Below, piece after piece: positions 30,816 to 42,479 of a stretch of 64,000 nt of DNA. The stretch covers positions 108,545,525 to 108,609,524 of the forward strand of contig NC_079147.1 in assembly GCF_945859685.1 (NCBI RefSeq), in the 5' to 3' direction. The position numbers were made by a program, and so were the translations under genes. Every line of letters starts with the position of its first letter. The first letter of the stretch is position 1. The DNA is from Eupeodes corollae. Its lineage: Eukaryota; Arthropoda; Insecta; Diptera; Syrphidae. The notes below the pieces were generated by a model. The model worked only from the letters and a program-made list of their open reading frames with translations. It searched no databases and was not told where the DNA came from.

Positions 30816-33800
30816 TTGTTTTTTTTTTTAACATTTCAAGATATTTGTCTTGACCAGTTTTTGGATCAAGAAGAAGACTCAAGTGTCTCATATATACATT
30901 GTTAAACTTTTGAATTACTAAATTTCAATATTATAAGAACATCAACCAATTCTCTGTTATGAATTTAGTTTGCATTATTTTTCTTATACGAGATAAGAAG
31001 TTTAATTAAAACATTGAAAGGACTTTTGGATAAAACTAAAAAATCAAACAAAATTGACAGCCAATTCCTTGACAAAGTTCTTAAATCAATTTAAAACTCG
31101 ATCTAATAACTCTCGGTTTATCTTCAAAATTTGGTTGTAAAAATATTAAGGACTCCAGGATTTCTTCACTTTCTATAATTTCCGTAGAATTTAGTGTAAA
31201 TTTATTATTGAATGTTAAGAAATCTCGGTTTGGTCAAACAAAGTCCCGGTAGGATTTTTTGACGTACATTTCTGACATTCTATCAAGTAAAATATTGAAC
31301 ATTTGTCATAGTTTTGGTCAATATTGGTGGAAAATTAGACGAAATCAATTCTTCGAAATTCAATACTCCACCAACTGAGCAAGTAAATACAAAAAGGACG
31401 TCTTCTATAGTTTAATTAAAAATGTCGAAAAACGTAAATTCTGTACAAGTTATACACCTTAGTGTAAATATACTTAACCCAATTTCCTCATCAAAGACTG
31501 TTCTAAGACAAAAGCTAAACAGCTTACTCTTATAATATCTTTAAAAATTTATACAAAAGAAATTCTATAATAAACTCGACGACCTTCAACTATGAACTTT
31601 ATACTATAACCCATAGGTACATTAGAAACTTAACGTTCGCGAAACAAACTTAGATGATATAGATATGCCCGCCCGCATATGCCTTTAATAAAGACTAATT
31701 CTAAATAAATAAAAACTTCCGAGTATAGAATCAAACCTTAATTAAATAAAACATAAATAATTAACTAACTTTTCCTCTTCTTGTGTATATGTATGTATAT
31801 ATGTATGTATGTTCACAGTGAACCAAGTCGAATGAGGCTATACGAATTATTCCTGAATTTATATTTTCTTACGATATAAGAAACCAAAAAACTGAATCAA
31901 GTTCTTGGTAATCTGTTCTTATAAAGAAGTTAATAAATATTTACAAATTTATTTATGAATATTTTCAGAATCCTCTGTAGAAATATTAACCAATTCCTTT
32001 TGTTTAATAAACAAACTTTGTTTGAAAAAAAAGATAAGAACCCCTAATTGTTTTACAAGTTAATCACCGACTGCGAAATGCCATGTGTCGCAATTTTTCA
32101 AAGGATTCCTTTTTTTAAATTTTACGATAAAAACATTGATTTTTCATTTATTTCTCGCCCCCCGCATCGCACTTAAATGTCACCACACTCGTTCGCTCTA
32201 TAAAGTTGCGTGTCCTTAAGAAAATCAAGAAAAAAACAACAAAATTGGGGGTGAGTCAGGTTTCAATCTTTACTACGAAGGTGGTTCCGAATCGGAATCA
32301 GAATCAGAACCCCCAAAAGAAAGTATATTGCGATGGAAAAAGATGGAGCATAATCAATGAAGAAGGCGCAGTTGCAGATGAAATCAAATATTCCAATTCA
32401 ACAAATCGTAACTAAAACTATACTATACCTAACCTATACACACATTCAAATTCACACTACCAGAATCCTTCCTTGCGTGGTGGTAGAGAAGAGAGTTATC
32501 CTCATGTGGAACGCATGTAGGTGTGTTTGTCAAATATATTTTTTTATTTCCGTCCCGATTTCCAACTTCCGCTCGACTGCCGAGGACTAAAAGTGATTTT
32601 CTTTCTCTTAAGAAAATATTTGTCAAATTTTAGAAAATTCTTTTTCAAACTAAAGCTTTCAGTTAAGGTTTTGCGAAAGGAGAAGATAAAGGATACCTCT
32701 GTATCACCATAGGGGCACTCAAGTGATGCCTATAGTTTTTTGAGCCGAGTTAAGGGCCCTTGCACCGGTTTTTATACTCTAGATCCCAACTCATAAAATT
32801 AAGTGGTACAACACACTTTACAAAATCCTTTTAGGTAGATGTCGCTAGCGCTGCCGTCGTCGCTCAGTCGTCCTGCGTTAAGTGCGGGAGGAGCAGCGAC
32901 CGACGGAGAAAAGAGGCTGAATGATGAGTGATGACGGAGGAGGGAGGAAGGAGGAAGGATTAGATGACGGTATGGAAAGATGTCTTCGACCCCTACATCA
33001 CGCCTTACATCTCTCTCCTGCATATACCTACATTTTCATATTTCTCATCATTATCTCACTTGACCTACTGTGCCACACTCTGAAATCAGTGTGAATCTCA
33101 AAAAATATACGCCAGTATGTCTGACGTCCATGACGGACGGGACGGAACGGCACGATGCAAATGTGTTTTTCCTATCGCATTAGAATACAGATACAAAGAT
33201 AGAAACTTGAAAGGATTGGAAAATGGAAAATAAAAAGAAAAAGAAAAAACATGCTAAAATTCTAATCATGCCTTCAACTTACCCTTCGATTAGATATAAG
33301 ATACTATGACTATATTCGATGTCTGGAAAACGTAAATTGTTGTTGTTAATAAGCTGTAAATGTTTTAATTTTCTTTTTTTTATTATTTTGTGTGTTCACC
33401 TCTGCCCTTTGTACTTGGAGTAGCAAAAAAGCAGCTTCTATCTTTTTTTTTTATTTTATCGACACTGATAACTATGAAGGTATAGATATAATATCTTTTT
33501 TTATTTCTATTTCTTTGGAAGAACAAATCCAATTTTTTTAATATAAAATTTTCTAAATTAATATTTTTCTAATATAACGAATGGTATTTCTCCTTTTAAT
33601 TAAATTAAAGGAATTAGGTACTAGAACCGTTTTCAGGATGTTTTAAAATTTTAATTAATTTTAGTTTTTTGAAGGAAGATAAAATTTATTTTCCGTCGTT
33701 ATTTTTTTGCAACCGAATACAACCGAGAGGAATTTTTCACTGAAAAATTTTAATATCTTTTAGTGGGCAGATAGGTATTTTCTGTGGGATTTTCTTTTTC

Positions 33801-34744
33801 GGATTCCATACATAAGTTTTGAGCTCGCGCATGCTTTCAGAGATCCTTTTTATATGGAGTATTGATTAAAGAAAATGGTATGCGATTTAGCGTGATGTTA
33901 TTTACTTAGTAGATTTAGAGAGCCAAAATGTGACATTTTATTGGGGGAGGTAGAGATAATGAGTTGGGGGATTTTTCTGTTTTCTTTTCACTGAGTTGCA
34001 GGTGGTCAAATTGTATTAAAAATCGATAAGAAGAGTTTGAACAAATTTCGCTGAGATTTTAGTTTATATACAAACCGATTGGGTTTATTTTTAATGGGGT
34101 GTGTGTATGCGATGGAAATATTTTTCGAAGTGATTGCTGTATTGGGTAAGTACAGTTCGGCTAGAAATTTGATTTCTTCTAATTTTATATTAAATTCCAT
34201 CTAATAATTATTGTAATTCTTACAGTAGAAATTTGTTATAACGAAAGATAAAGATACTTTATTACCAAAAAAAGATTCAAATTTTGTTTTGAGGTTCGAA
34301 CATGAAGAAAACAACGTTTCGAAAAAACAGTTAATAAAACAGTCATGGTCGAACACCTTTTTTTTTAAATAAATTATAACACAATTAAAAACAGAGCAAT
34401 TATTCTGACTCCCAACGATTTATTATCCGCGGAACGCGGAAATAAAAATTCGAATACCAAGAATAGGGAAAAACAAGCTTTCGAATACGGACTCGAGGAA
34501 AGAAGACATTTTGAAAAAGTCAAAATTCGAAAGACAAAAGTTAAAAAAACAAAAGTTCAAGAGTAGCAAATGTATGGAAATGCAGCTGCTAGAATGCCTT
34601 ACATGATCTTGTTAATGTCACCCAATTTCGAGCTAGGAATAGGAGAAGAAGATACTATAAATGCAATTGATGCTAAATATTAATAAATATCATTAGTCTT
34701 TTTTGAATGTTTAAAAGAAATTGAAATAATTTTGTAAGTGCATA
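30816..34744. other. No gene seen; long spacer, partly less AT-rich
   Basis: A TATG microsatellite lies at about 31784-31814. The part 32150-33180 is richer in GC than its surroundings (for example CGCTAGCGCTGCCGTCGTCG near 32845 and GGGAGGAGCAGCGACCGACG near 32886), which in fly DNA often marks promoter or enhancer DNA. A TATAAAG lies at 32199-32205 and a GTGAGT donor-like site at 32250, but no exon can be defined. Frames at 32206-32590 start at non-ATG codons or are low complexity. No transposon recognised. Confidence 0.45.
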
Positions 34745-35440
34745 AGATTAGTACCCGTAGGATGATGAGTTCTGCTAATCTACCACGCCAGACAACGAAC
34801 TTTGGATAGGCGACTCCTGTACAATCGGGACGTCATGGCACAAGGCAGAGCAGAGCTCATTCGGTTCAGTAGGGCTGTTTCCAAACGGGACCGAACTGAT
34901 AGGGTGAAGCAGGAGAACCAATTTTGGTGGCTTCAATCGGCATTTGATAGTTGGAAGTCGGGATGGGGTTTCAAGCCTTGGGCGGTTTACATACTTGTTT
35001 ATAGTTTAAGGACCTAATTAGTTTTTAAGTAAAAATAAAAAGAGGTATTGAATAATTTTTTTTTAATTTTCTAACAAACAAAAATAAATTAAATAAATTA
35101 CAGTAAAATATAGCTTAGGGCCTGTAGTGTATGTGGGTGCAGATGTTATCACCCACTTGCTTATCCGATCGTGTTTGATAACGATCGTCATCACCATCTC
35201 GAGCACATGCGCATGAACACGAGATAAGACGAGAGAGTCAGTCTATGTCTGATCCTCGAAGTGTGCGGGTGCGTGTGTTGGCGAGCCGGTGAACACTACA
35301 GGGCCAAAATTCATTAGTAAGTATTTTATATTTTAACTAGAGTGTCCGTATAGGACCAGTAAGTAAGTTGTTAGTTATGGTTAATTAGGCTAGTTTTATG
35401 AATTTTTGTCTAGCTTTAAGATAGTTTTAAGAAATAAGAT
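34745..35440 (+). mobile_element. LINE-A 3' end with 3' UTR, carrying a nested insert
   Basis: From about 34800 the plus strand reads DRRLLYNRDVMAQGRAELIR then FSRAVSKRDRTDRVKQ and FWWLQSAFDSWKSGW, matching the C-terminus of the LINE-A copy at 44050-44260 (-). The 3' UTR (35020-35440) also matches the complement of 43590-43860 apart from a 178-bp insert at 35123-35300. Upstream, TAGTACCCGTAGGATGATG (34750-34768) resembles the SINE head. ATAAGAT occurs before the copy (34742-34748) and near its end (about 35433), a possible target duplication. Severely 5'-truncated. Confidence 0.75.
35123..35300. mobile_element. Solo-LTR-like insert, 178 bp, with 5-bp target duplication GGGCC
   Basis: Starts TGTAGTGTATGTGGG and ends GGTGAACACTACA: 8-bp terminal inverted repeats TGTAGTGT/ACACTACA with the TG...CA ends of LTRs. 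GGGCC flanks it at 35118-35122 and 35301-35305. The other LINE-A copy (complement of 43720-43745) has an uninterrupted TTTGGGCTCGAAAGGCATTA at this place, so the insert boundaries and a 5-bp duplication are supported by an empty site. It is GC-richer than its host. A short MITE is the alternative, but 5-bp duplication plus TGT...ACA favours an LTR. Confidence 0.6.
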
Positions 35441-35454
35441 AGACCTCAACCAAC

Positions 35455-36780
35455 ATGCGTCTCTAGCCAGCTCGGTCCCTAGATAGCTGTTTAAGGTTTC
35501 GCACCCTAAGTCACTATCTTCCTCTACTGCGCCGTTGCTCGGAATTGGACTCGAAGACCCACCGGGCTGGAGTGTTGATGTCCATTCACTCTACATGACT
35601 CAGCCATCTAAGTAGTTGGAGTTTTATTCTTTTAACCAGGTCAGTGCCGCTGTACAGCTCGTAGAGTTCATCGTTGTATCTTCTCCTCCACTCTCCATCT
35701 ATGCACACGGCACCAAAAATCAACCGAATAATTTTTCTAGGCGCTCTCATCTTTCTTTGACACGGTTCAGGCCTCAGCGTCATAAATGAGAACCGAAATG
35801 ATAAGTTAATTATAGATGGTGAATTAAGATGCTTGAAAGAGGACTTTACTACTTAATTGCATTCTAAGTTCAAAATTGTAGCGATTTGCAAGAGTTATTC
35901 TTCGTTTAATTTCCAATTTTCTTCTTTTTTATGACAGCATATATATTCTTGGTCTTGCCTTCATTGACCACTAAACCTATACTTTCCGCTTCTGCCCCAA
36001 TGCTCAAAAACGCTCCACTTACATATCATCGACGTATCCTAGTAAATTGATCGACCTTTGGAAGATTGTGCCTCTAGTGTTGACATAACACCTTGTCTTA
36101 AGACTTTCTTGACGTCAAATGGATCGATAAGATTTGTTTTGACCTTGGCAGAGCAGCGTCATTCTGCACAAAAGGATAATGCTGACATTGATGCCAAAAA
36201 CTAGACGTTGATCTGTAAAGTTAGTCCCTATAGATGCTGCCACACTCCGCTTTAAAATTAATAAAGAGACGATGGGAATCGATTTGAAGTTCCAGGGTTT
36301 TTTTTTCGGCCGTTATGTGAATATTTAGGCAATGGTGGAATTGTCTGGTCTAAAGCCACACTACCTGTTGCTTAGCTGCACTTACCGAAACTCGTCTTTA
36401 AACAAAGGGTTTCGTGAGGAGGCCGTGTAAAACTCAGCACTTCAGAGACGGCATCTTTAATGGCTGCAAGACAATCTTACCACTAGTTTTCAATGCTTAA
36501 TGCAGGCAGCAAAGAACTCCTTAAGAGGTTGTTAGAGCCCAGAGCGGAAAAGAATACGGTGTTCTCCTGTGATTGTATTTGATATCTCTAGCCTCACATT
36601 GGCTACAACGAGTTAGTGGTCCGAGTCGATGTTGGCCCCTCGGAATATTTGGTCATCCTGTATACTGGAGAAGTGTCATGCGTCGATTGCAATGTGGTCA
36701 ATCTGGTTGACAGTTGATTTATCAGAATATTTCCATGTCCCCTTGGGGATATTAAGACGTCTGAATTGCGTACTTGCTCA
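35455..36780 (-). mobile_element. RTE-like LINE, endonuclease to 3' end, internally deleted
   Basis: Minus strand: STQFRRLNIPKGTWKYSDKS then TVNQIDHIAIDA near 36770-36675 and GANIDSDHYLVVANVRLEI near 36645-36590 (endonuclease end), a fused polymerase scrap INFKAECGSIYRD near 36265-36225, VNEGKTKNIY near 35985-35955, WRRRYNDELYELYSGTDLVK then RIKLQLLRWLSHVE near 35700-35586, and the GPSWLETHV-type end near 35470. Most of the polymerase is gone and stops are frequent. The 3' end matches the copy at 1-700. Confidence 0.8.
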
Positions 36781-37560
36781 ATAGGTTTTTTGTTTATATA
36801 TTGTGCGCGTACTAAAAGGGTTATGAATACCCTTATATTGATTAAACACAGTGCGAACAATTAGGAAAGGAGGAAGAAATCAATGAACATTGGTTTTGAA
36901 GGTCTGTAAATTGTACTGCACAGGAAATATTGAGTGTAGTAAAGTATTACACATTCCACGTAGTGCGGCTAGGCTAAAGAAAGAATCTCTGTGCTTACTT
37001 GATGCGCATTCCTAATATTATGGCAACTGGCTATTACACATTATAGCATTATTTATAAAAATAACGAAAAAAACAATGACATGAATGGCTTTTTTTTCAA
37101 TTCTTTCCAGAAGACTCAAGTACGTTATTGGGGCACCAGCTCAATTATGAGAGTTATACTCAAGTTTATGACGAATAAAATCTTTATAAATTATAGCCAG
37201 ATCAGAAGGGGTGAAAAAAAACTTCTTGCATCGCATCGCCGGAGAAAACCTAAACAGTTAGCAGCATTTTAGGTGATGTCAAATATGTGACCACTCTACA
37301 ACAACTGGCTTGTGATGCACATACCTAGGACTGATAGTTGTTCAATCTTCTTGATGCAAGTACCACTAATGGATACTGGCATTGGCAGACGGTTGCTCTT
37401 TTGCGACAGAAGACAGCATTGAGTTTCCGAAGTATTAAATGCTATACACGGTTTTTGATTCCCCATTGAACAATGCTGTCAAGATCAGAATTTAATGACC
37501 TTATCATACGCTACTGTTGGTAGTCCACATTCTAAAAACGAATATGAAAAGCTAAGAAAT
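36781..37560 (-). mobile_element. LINE-B (jockey-like) C-terminal fragment
   Basis: Minus strand: DLDSIVQWGIKNRV near 37480, LGMCITSQLL near 37325, NCLGFLRRCDA near 37250, a damaged SDLAVIYKTYIRPKLEYNSH block near 37210-37140, then the C-terminal TFKTNVH near 36890 followed by a 3' UTR with AAGGGTATTCATAACCC near 36830. The same order is in the copy at 47015-47830. Broken throughout. Confidence 0.75.
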
Positions 37561-38830
37561 GATAGAGGTCTTCATTTTGCTTAAAGTTACAAAAGCCAAA
37601 AATAGGGTTAATTTCACTTCGAAATGGTCTAAAATTAAATTCACAAATTTCTGCACTGACTTTAAATATAAGTCTCATATCAGAGGCAGAACATTTTTAG
37701 TTTTATATATAGCACTTGAAGTAAGCTCCTTAGCCTTATAAATATGCATCTGATAACTCCGTTCGTCTACTTTTGCATGGCACTCATTAAAAATATTTTG
37801 CCATTCTGCTACATTGATTGTACTTAAATTGAATGAGACACCATGTTCCAAAAGCAAATTCTGCTAATTCTTAATTCTTAAGGGGTATAAAAAGGAGTAT
37901 TCTTTTGCGTAAGTTGGTGTCAGTTCTTTTTTCAAAATCAGCATAAGCCTTCAGGTTTTGTATGAACATTAAAGTTACACTGGACTCAACGTAGATAGCG
38001 TAGTTTGGAGTATTCTAGGTTAATTCTAATATTCTTTTAAAGAAATTTATTTGGATTTATTCAATATCCTCCGCCCATTGATAGCCGTAGTCTCATTACC
38101 ACAGAAGAAACAAGTGTTAATTGTGGCGTTAAACACTTTGAATTTGGCCGTTTCGTCAACAAAAGATTATGACAAAAATTTGGACCGTATTGAATTAACT
38201 GCAGACTTCACTATAGGCAGTTTTTCTTTTAGATGAACACTGATACTCAAATTACTCAATTTAACGAAACCAAGGTATTTAAATTCATTCACAACTCCGA
38301 TGCTGGTGCCATCTTTGATGTTTAGATCCCATAAATCGGAAAACAACTTGAGCTTATTTATTTTAAGATGAAGTGGCACTGGGCTGTCAGCAAAAATGCA
38401 GCATTTAATAATATTTGTACAAATATATCGCCAAAGGAAGCTCTCTCTGGCATATGATTCTCGATATCGTTTATAAATAAGGTGAACATTGACGGACTTA
38501 AAACACATCCCTGAGGGACATCAGTTTCTGAGCAAAATGAATTTCAATCATTTTTCCCATCACATATCACTGCAGCCATATTCAATATCAACTGCTCACA
38601 GGCCCTAATAAACTTCCCGACCACTGGGAGTTTATATAATAAAGACCTTTGATTTATAGTGTCAAATGCCGCTTTAAAATTAACGAAAAAATGGAAATAA
38701 AGATGTTTTCCAAAAAAAAACATTTTGCCACAGTAGATAAGGCAAAACTCTGATCCATCGTCCAAAGAATTGGCTGGAAACCAAGGATTGTTTCTAGGAT
38801 AACGACATTTAGTTTTGATCGGCTATTAAA
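37561..38830 (-). mobile_element. LINE-C, reverse transcriptase to C-terminus, broken
   Basis: Minus strand: FFVNFKAAFDTINQRSLLYK near 38695-38635 (motif A with catalytic Asp), ETDVPQGCVLSPSMFTLFIN near 38525-38465 (motif B region), HMPERASFGDIF, a damaged YADD region, NEFKYLGFVKL near 38292-38260, SAVNSIRSKFLS near 38200-38167, and a C-terminal block VAEWQNIFNECHAKVDERSY then QMHIYKAKELTSSAIYKTKN near 37820-37700. The active-site Asp pair is lost to a frameshift. This clade differs from LINE-A, LINE-B and RTE. Confidence 0.75.
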
Positions 38831-39225
38831 AGGTTTTTAAAGTATAAGGCGAGCTGATCAACACATATACTTGATGACACCGATTTAGTACACCCTCCCA
38901 AGACCCTGACATTGCTCCTTACATTCAATGAAATTCTAAGCCGATATCTTCAGATAAAGTTCCTTTTTTTGCTTGCATAGATGTTAAGAGTTTTTATTTC
39001 ACTGCAGGTGAACAAGTTCAACTTAAATTAATGTCAAACGTCAAACAATGCCTACGCCACTGCCAATAACCCTTATATCTATCAAATTCAACGACAAAAG
39101 ATAAACAACTACATCACACATGTATAACTCTGGGACAAAAAGATACTTGGTAGTATCTATAGATGTATCTAAGCCTATGTTAGACACTATGTTTTAATTC
39201 AATTTCGTACCTATCTTATTGCTAA
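38831..39225. other. No gene seen
   Basis: Mixed-composition spacer between LINE-C and the candidate 5' exon. Confidence 0.4.
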
Positions 39226-39330
39226 AGCAGTCAGCCCGGCTCAGAGTCAGAGCAGAATTCTGAGTACTCGTACATATCTCTTTACAGACTTGACTGACTG
39301 ACTCACTAAAAATTCCAAACACAAATAAAG
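39226..39330 (+). other. Candidate non-coding 5' exon with strong splice donor
   Basis: Sequence ending ACAAATAAAG at 39330 is followed by GTAAGTCT, a near-consensus donor. The stretch is not transposon-like and is richer in GC than its surroundings. It lies about 2.5 kb upstream of the signal-peptide exon on the same strand and could be its 5' UTR exon. The left boundary is arbitrary; no TATA or confident initiator was found. Confidence 0.25.
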
Positions 39331-41164
39331 GTAAGTCTAAAATCTATCTATACATCAGACCAATATATACCTATGTGAATCTAAAGGTTTGGTTGGTGTC
39401 CGTAAGGCAGACGCCACCGCACGCACCGCGCCGCTCCGCCGCTCTACCACAGCCATCCATCGCCATGCCATGCCGAACGCGATCGCTACTATGTTTCTCT
39501 TAACTTGATAATTTAAAACTCAGTTTTAGTTACCACGAGATCGTTGAATAGAACGTAAAGTCGCGGACAAAATAAAAATCATTGGATACAATTTTTTGTT
39601 TGTTTGTTTTTTAATTATTTTTAATTCACTTATTTGTATTTCTTTTATTGTTCTGTCAAATTGGTGCGTGCGCTCTTTTTGTTTTTGCAATAAACATTGT
39701 AAATTCTTTTATTTTGAAAGTTAAAATAATTAAAAGTGTTTACAAATATTTATTTAAAGACTAAAATTACACAATTTCTTCCAAAAACAAAACAAATACT
39801 TTAACATTTTTCATGAACAGTTTATTTATTTATTTATTTATACCTGACGACATTGAATTCTGTGTGAAACTCTTTATTTGTGTGATGGTTGAGAATGAAT
39901 TTATAATTTAGTTACCTTTGTATATTTTTGTTAATATAAGTGATGAATTTTTGATATATTCGATATAAGCAAATAAATCCCCTTGTTCATCAAAATAAAA
40001 ATAAAACAAAATTATTAACTGGTTTTTTGTCACAAAATTTAACAATATTGAAAAGTCTACTTGAATTAAAATAAATATAAAAATAAAAACTGATAGGTAC
40101 TTATAGTTGGTTAGTTGCTATAATAAGAAAACCGGTGGGTGTATCTGGATATACTATTTGCGCGAGTTCGGATTGAAGTTTTTTTTGTATCTTCTCGTTC
40201 CTCTTGTTAGGTTCAAATTCAGTCTAAAAAAGGTTTACAATCGCTGGCTGGCTTGAACAATGACAGGCACACATAATTGTGTAGGAAAAAACTTGAGTTC
40301 TTGGATGTTCTGGATTTTAAGTTGCTTTTTTTTTTTTGTTTTTTAGAAACCCACGAGATATCCAAAATGCAAATGCGAATATTTTATTTGTTGATTTTCT
40401 TATTTTATGGCGGGTTTATTTAAAATTGGCATAAGATTGTATATTTTATTAACACCTACAATTGCGTGTAGGTAGGTATAAGATGTGTATTATGTATTGT
40501 GACCCTGGAAATAAAATTGAATACAATGACTTGTGATTTAAGCATCAATAGCACATAACAACCTACTTGAGATATGTTTATTAATTCATCTATAGAGGCA
40601 GTCTTGACTTTAACTACATTATGTACATTGTAATTTTTATTTTTTATTCATACCCACATAACATATTTAATGCATGTTTGTACAGCTTGACGTTCAATTA
40701 ATGGATTATTTCAAGAGATATAATTTGTCAGGTTTGAATAATGTCGTTAAATTCTTTATTCAATATTCTATATATTGTTAGGTAATAAGACACAGGTGTT
40801 AAATCTTTATTAATTTGTATTTTGAGTATTTATTAATTGCTTTGCCAACTACTTTAATTATGTATCTCTTAAACTTAGCTTAATTTTGGAGCCTTGAATT
40901 TTGCAACCACACATGCAAAATTGTATTGTTTTTTTTTTTAAGTTTTTATAGAAAACTAAAATCAGATTTCCTTAGTTATAAGGCTTCATAGATTTCATAG
41001 AACCCTAAACAACTCTTATAGATTACAGATAATATGAAGAATTTTGAAAACGTGATAGAAAAATGTAAATGCACAGAACAACAATATTTCAAAGAATAGT
41101 CAAATTCTAAAGGTCGGGATTACATAAGTTAAAAGATTTACAAAAATTATACTAATATTGTAGT
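39331..41164. other. No gene seen; possible first intron, with a GC-rich patch
   Basis: A GC-rich patch at about 39410-39490 (GCCACCGCACGCACCGCGCC) followed by TCAGTTTTAG near 39521, which resembles an insect initiator (TCAGTY), could be a promoter. A TTTA microsatellite lies at 39821-39842. The rest is AT-rich. Confidence 0.35.
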
Positions 41165-41310
41165 ACATTGTAGTAGCGTGTGGCGTAATTGTTAGTGCGC
41201 AGATATGGCATACAAGATGAGTTCAATCTCTGCCTTTGCCACCTAAAAGTTTTTCACGGGCACTGCCTCTAGAGCGGAATTGACAAATCCTCTTGAATTT
41301 TCAATTAGGG
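41165..41310 (+). mobile_element. tRNA-derived SINE, diverged 5' part
   Basis: GTGTGGCGTAATTGTTAGTG, GAGTTCAATCTCTGCC then TTGCCACCTAAAAGTTTTTC and GGGCACTGCCTCTAGAGCGG follow the SINE head and the start of its body. Diverged and cut near 41305. Confidence 0.65.
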
Positions 41311-41803
41311 TTGAACCAAACATTGAACCATCAATTATTTTAACACATTTATTTCTTTAGTTAAAGTTTTTATTGTTATTGACCTTAAAGAGTCTCCTGG
41401 CAAATTGTTTCTTATTATTCTGAGGGTTGCCGAAAGTTGAATTAATTGTATTCAAGAGCCATTTTCAGAACTTGTACTAATCGTTATAATTGTCCTCAGA
41501 AGTTTATTTTAATATTTGGAATCAGCCGTTTTGTATTTCAATACTAACAATTTTGTAGTAACAAGTATTGAAGAAAATATTTAAAATTTATTGCTAAAAA
41601 AAAATTGATCATAAATCAATTTTTTTCACGACATAACAACAATATAAAGTAGTGCCAATTGAAAATGACTCATTTCTAAACAATTTGTATTCTCAATCTC
41701 ATCATGACCGAGGAATTTTTGCAGTGAATCATTAAATATATTCTGTTCACATTATTCATTCTCAACTTTTATACTTATATATAGTTTGTTTTTATAAATC
41801 TAG

Positions 41804-41951
41804 TTCATCAAAATTAATAAAACAAAATCAAATACAGAAAGACAATATAACAAAAATAATTAAAACAAAAGATTTGATGTGCAAACCTGCTAGTGTCACC
41901 ATGCGACCGTATTTTGGATTACTTCTACTTTGCTTTGGATTTTTAACAGAT
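41804..41951 (+). CDS. Signal-peptide first coding exon of an unidentified secreted or membrane protein (partial)
   Basis: A plausible acceptor TTTGTTTTTATAAATCTAG ends at 41803, and a consensus donor GTAAGTA starts at 41952. Within the 148-bp exon two in-frame ATGs occur, 41877 and 41901. The second has the better fly context (GTCACC before ATG) and gives MRPYFGLLLLCFGFLTD, ending in phase 0 at the donor. That is a short basic start plus a hydrophobic core of about 12 residues (FGLLLLCFGFL), a classic N-terminal signal peptide. The upstream ATG would add eight residues. Downstream, the window holds only transposons on this strand for the next kilobases, so the next exon lies beyond a long intron or outside the window. 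Long first introns after a signal-peptide exon are common in fly cell-surface receptor and adhesion genes. The family cannot be told from 17 residues. This is the only host coding exon I can support. Confidence 0.5.
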
Positions 41952-42479
41952 GTAAGTACATTTTATTTTAACTAATAACAATATCAAACAGAAGTATCAA
42001 TAATTTCTTTATAAGTACAATGTCTATCGAATAGTCTTTCAAAGGAAGGAACAAATGTTTTATATGCTTTGTAGAATTTTAATAGAAAAGTTATAATGTT
42101 TGCTAGTTTATATAAAGCATTTAAAATTCATGTCAGCAAAAGCTTATGAATGTTCCTTAAATGAACTACAATTATTTATTTTATTTTTGTCACACAAATT
42201 TGTTATTCGTCATATTAAATTTTTTCAATTGTTGTGAATCATCATAGAATGCATTTATTTTCTTGTCGATGATAGAATAAAAAAAAAGCTTTCTTCAAGC
42301 TACAAGTTGCTCAGTAAAAACAATTGTAAGTAAATAACACAGAATCGTACTGAATTTAATCTTTTTTTTATATTGTTGACAATTAAGTCTGTTTATTAGT
42401 TGACCTTATATATAAGAAGTCACATTTTACCACTACGTGAAACCCAGGTTGGTGACAACACATATCATTCGGAGTTTAA
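41952..42479. other. Intron-like spacer, nothing recognised
   Basis: AT-rich sequence after the GTAAGTA donor; no gene or repeat recognised before LINE-B begins. Confidence 0.45.

Noticed and set aside
31784..31814. TATG repeat as a CRISPR-like or functional array
   Set aside because: Simple microsatellite; no spacers.
32206..32415. Open reading frame with TATAAAG just upstream
   Set aside because: It starts at TTG, is Lys/Asn/Gln-rich low complexity, and no splice or homology evidence supports it.
34750..34768. Third SINE head directly fused to LINE-A
   Set aside because: Only about 16 of 19 bases match the head and no SINE body follows on the other side; mentioned only as weak support.
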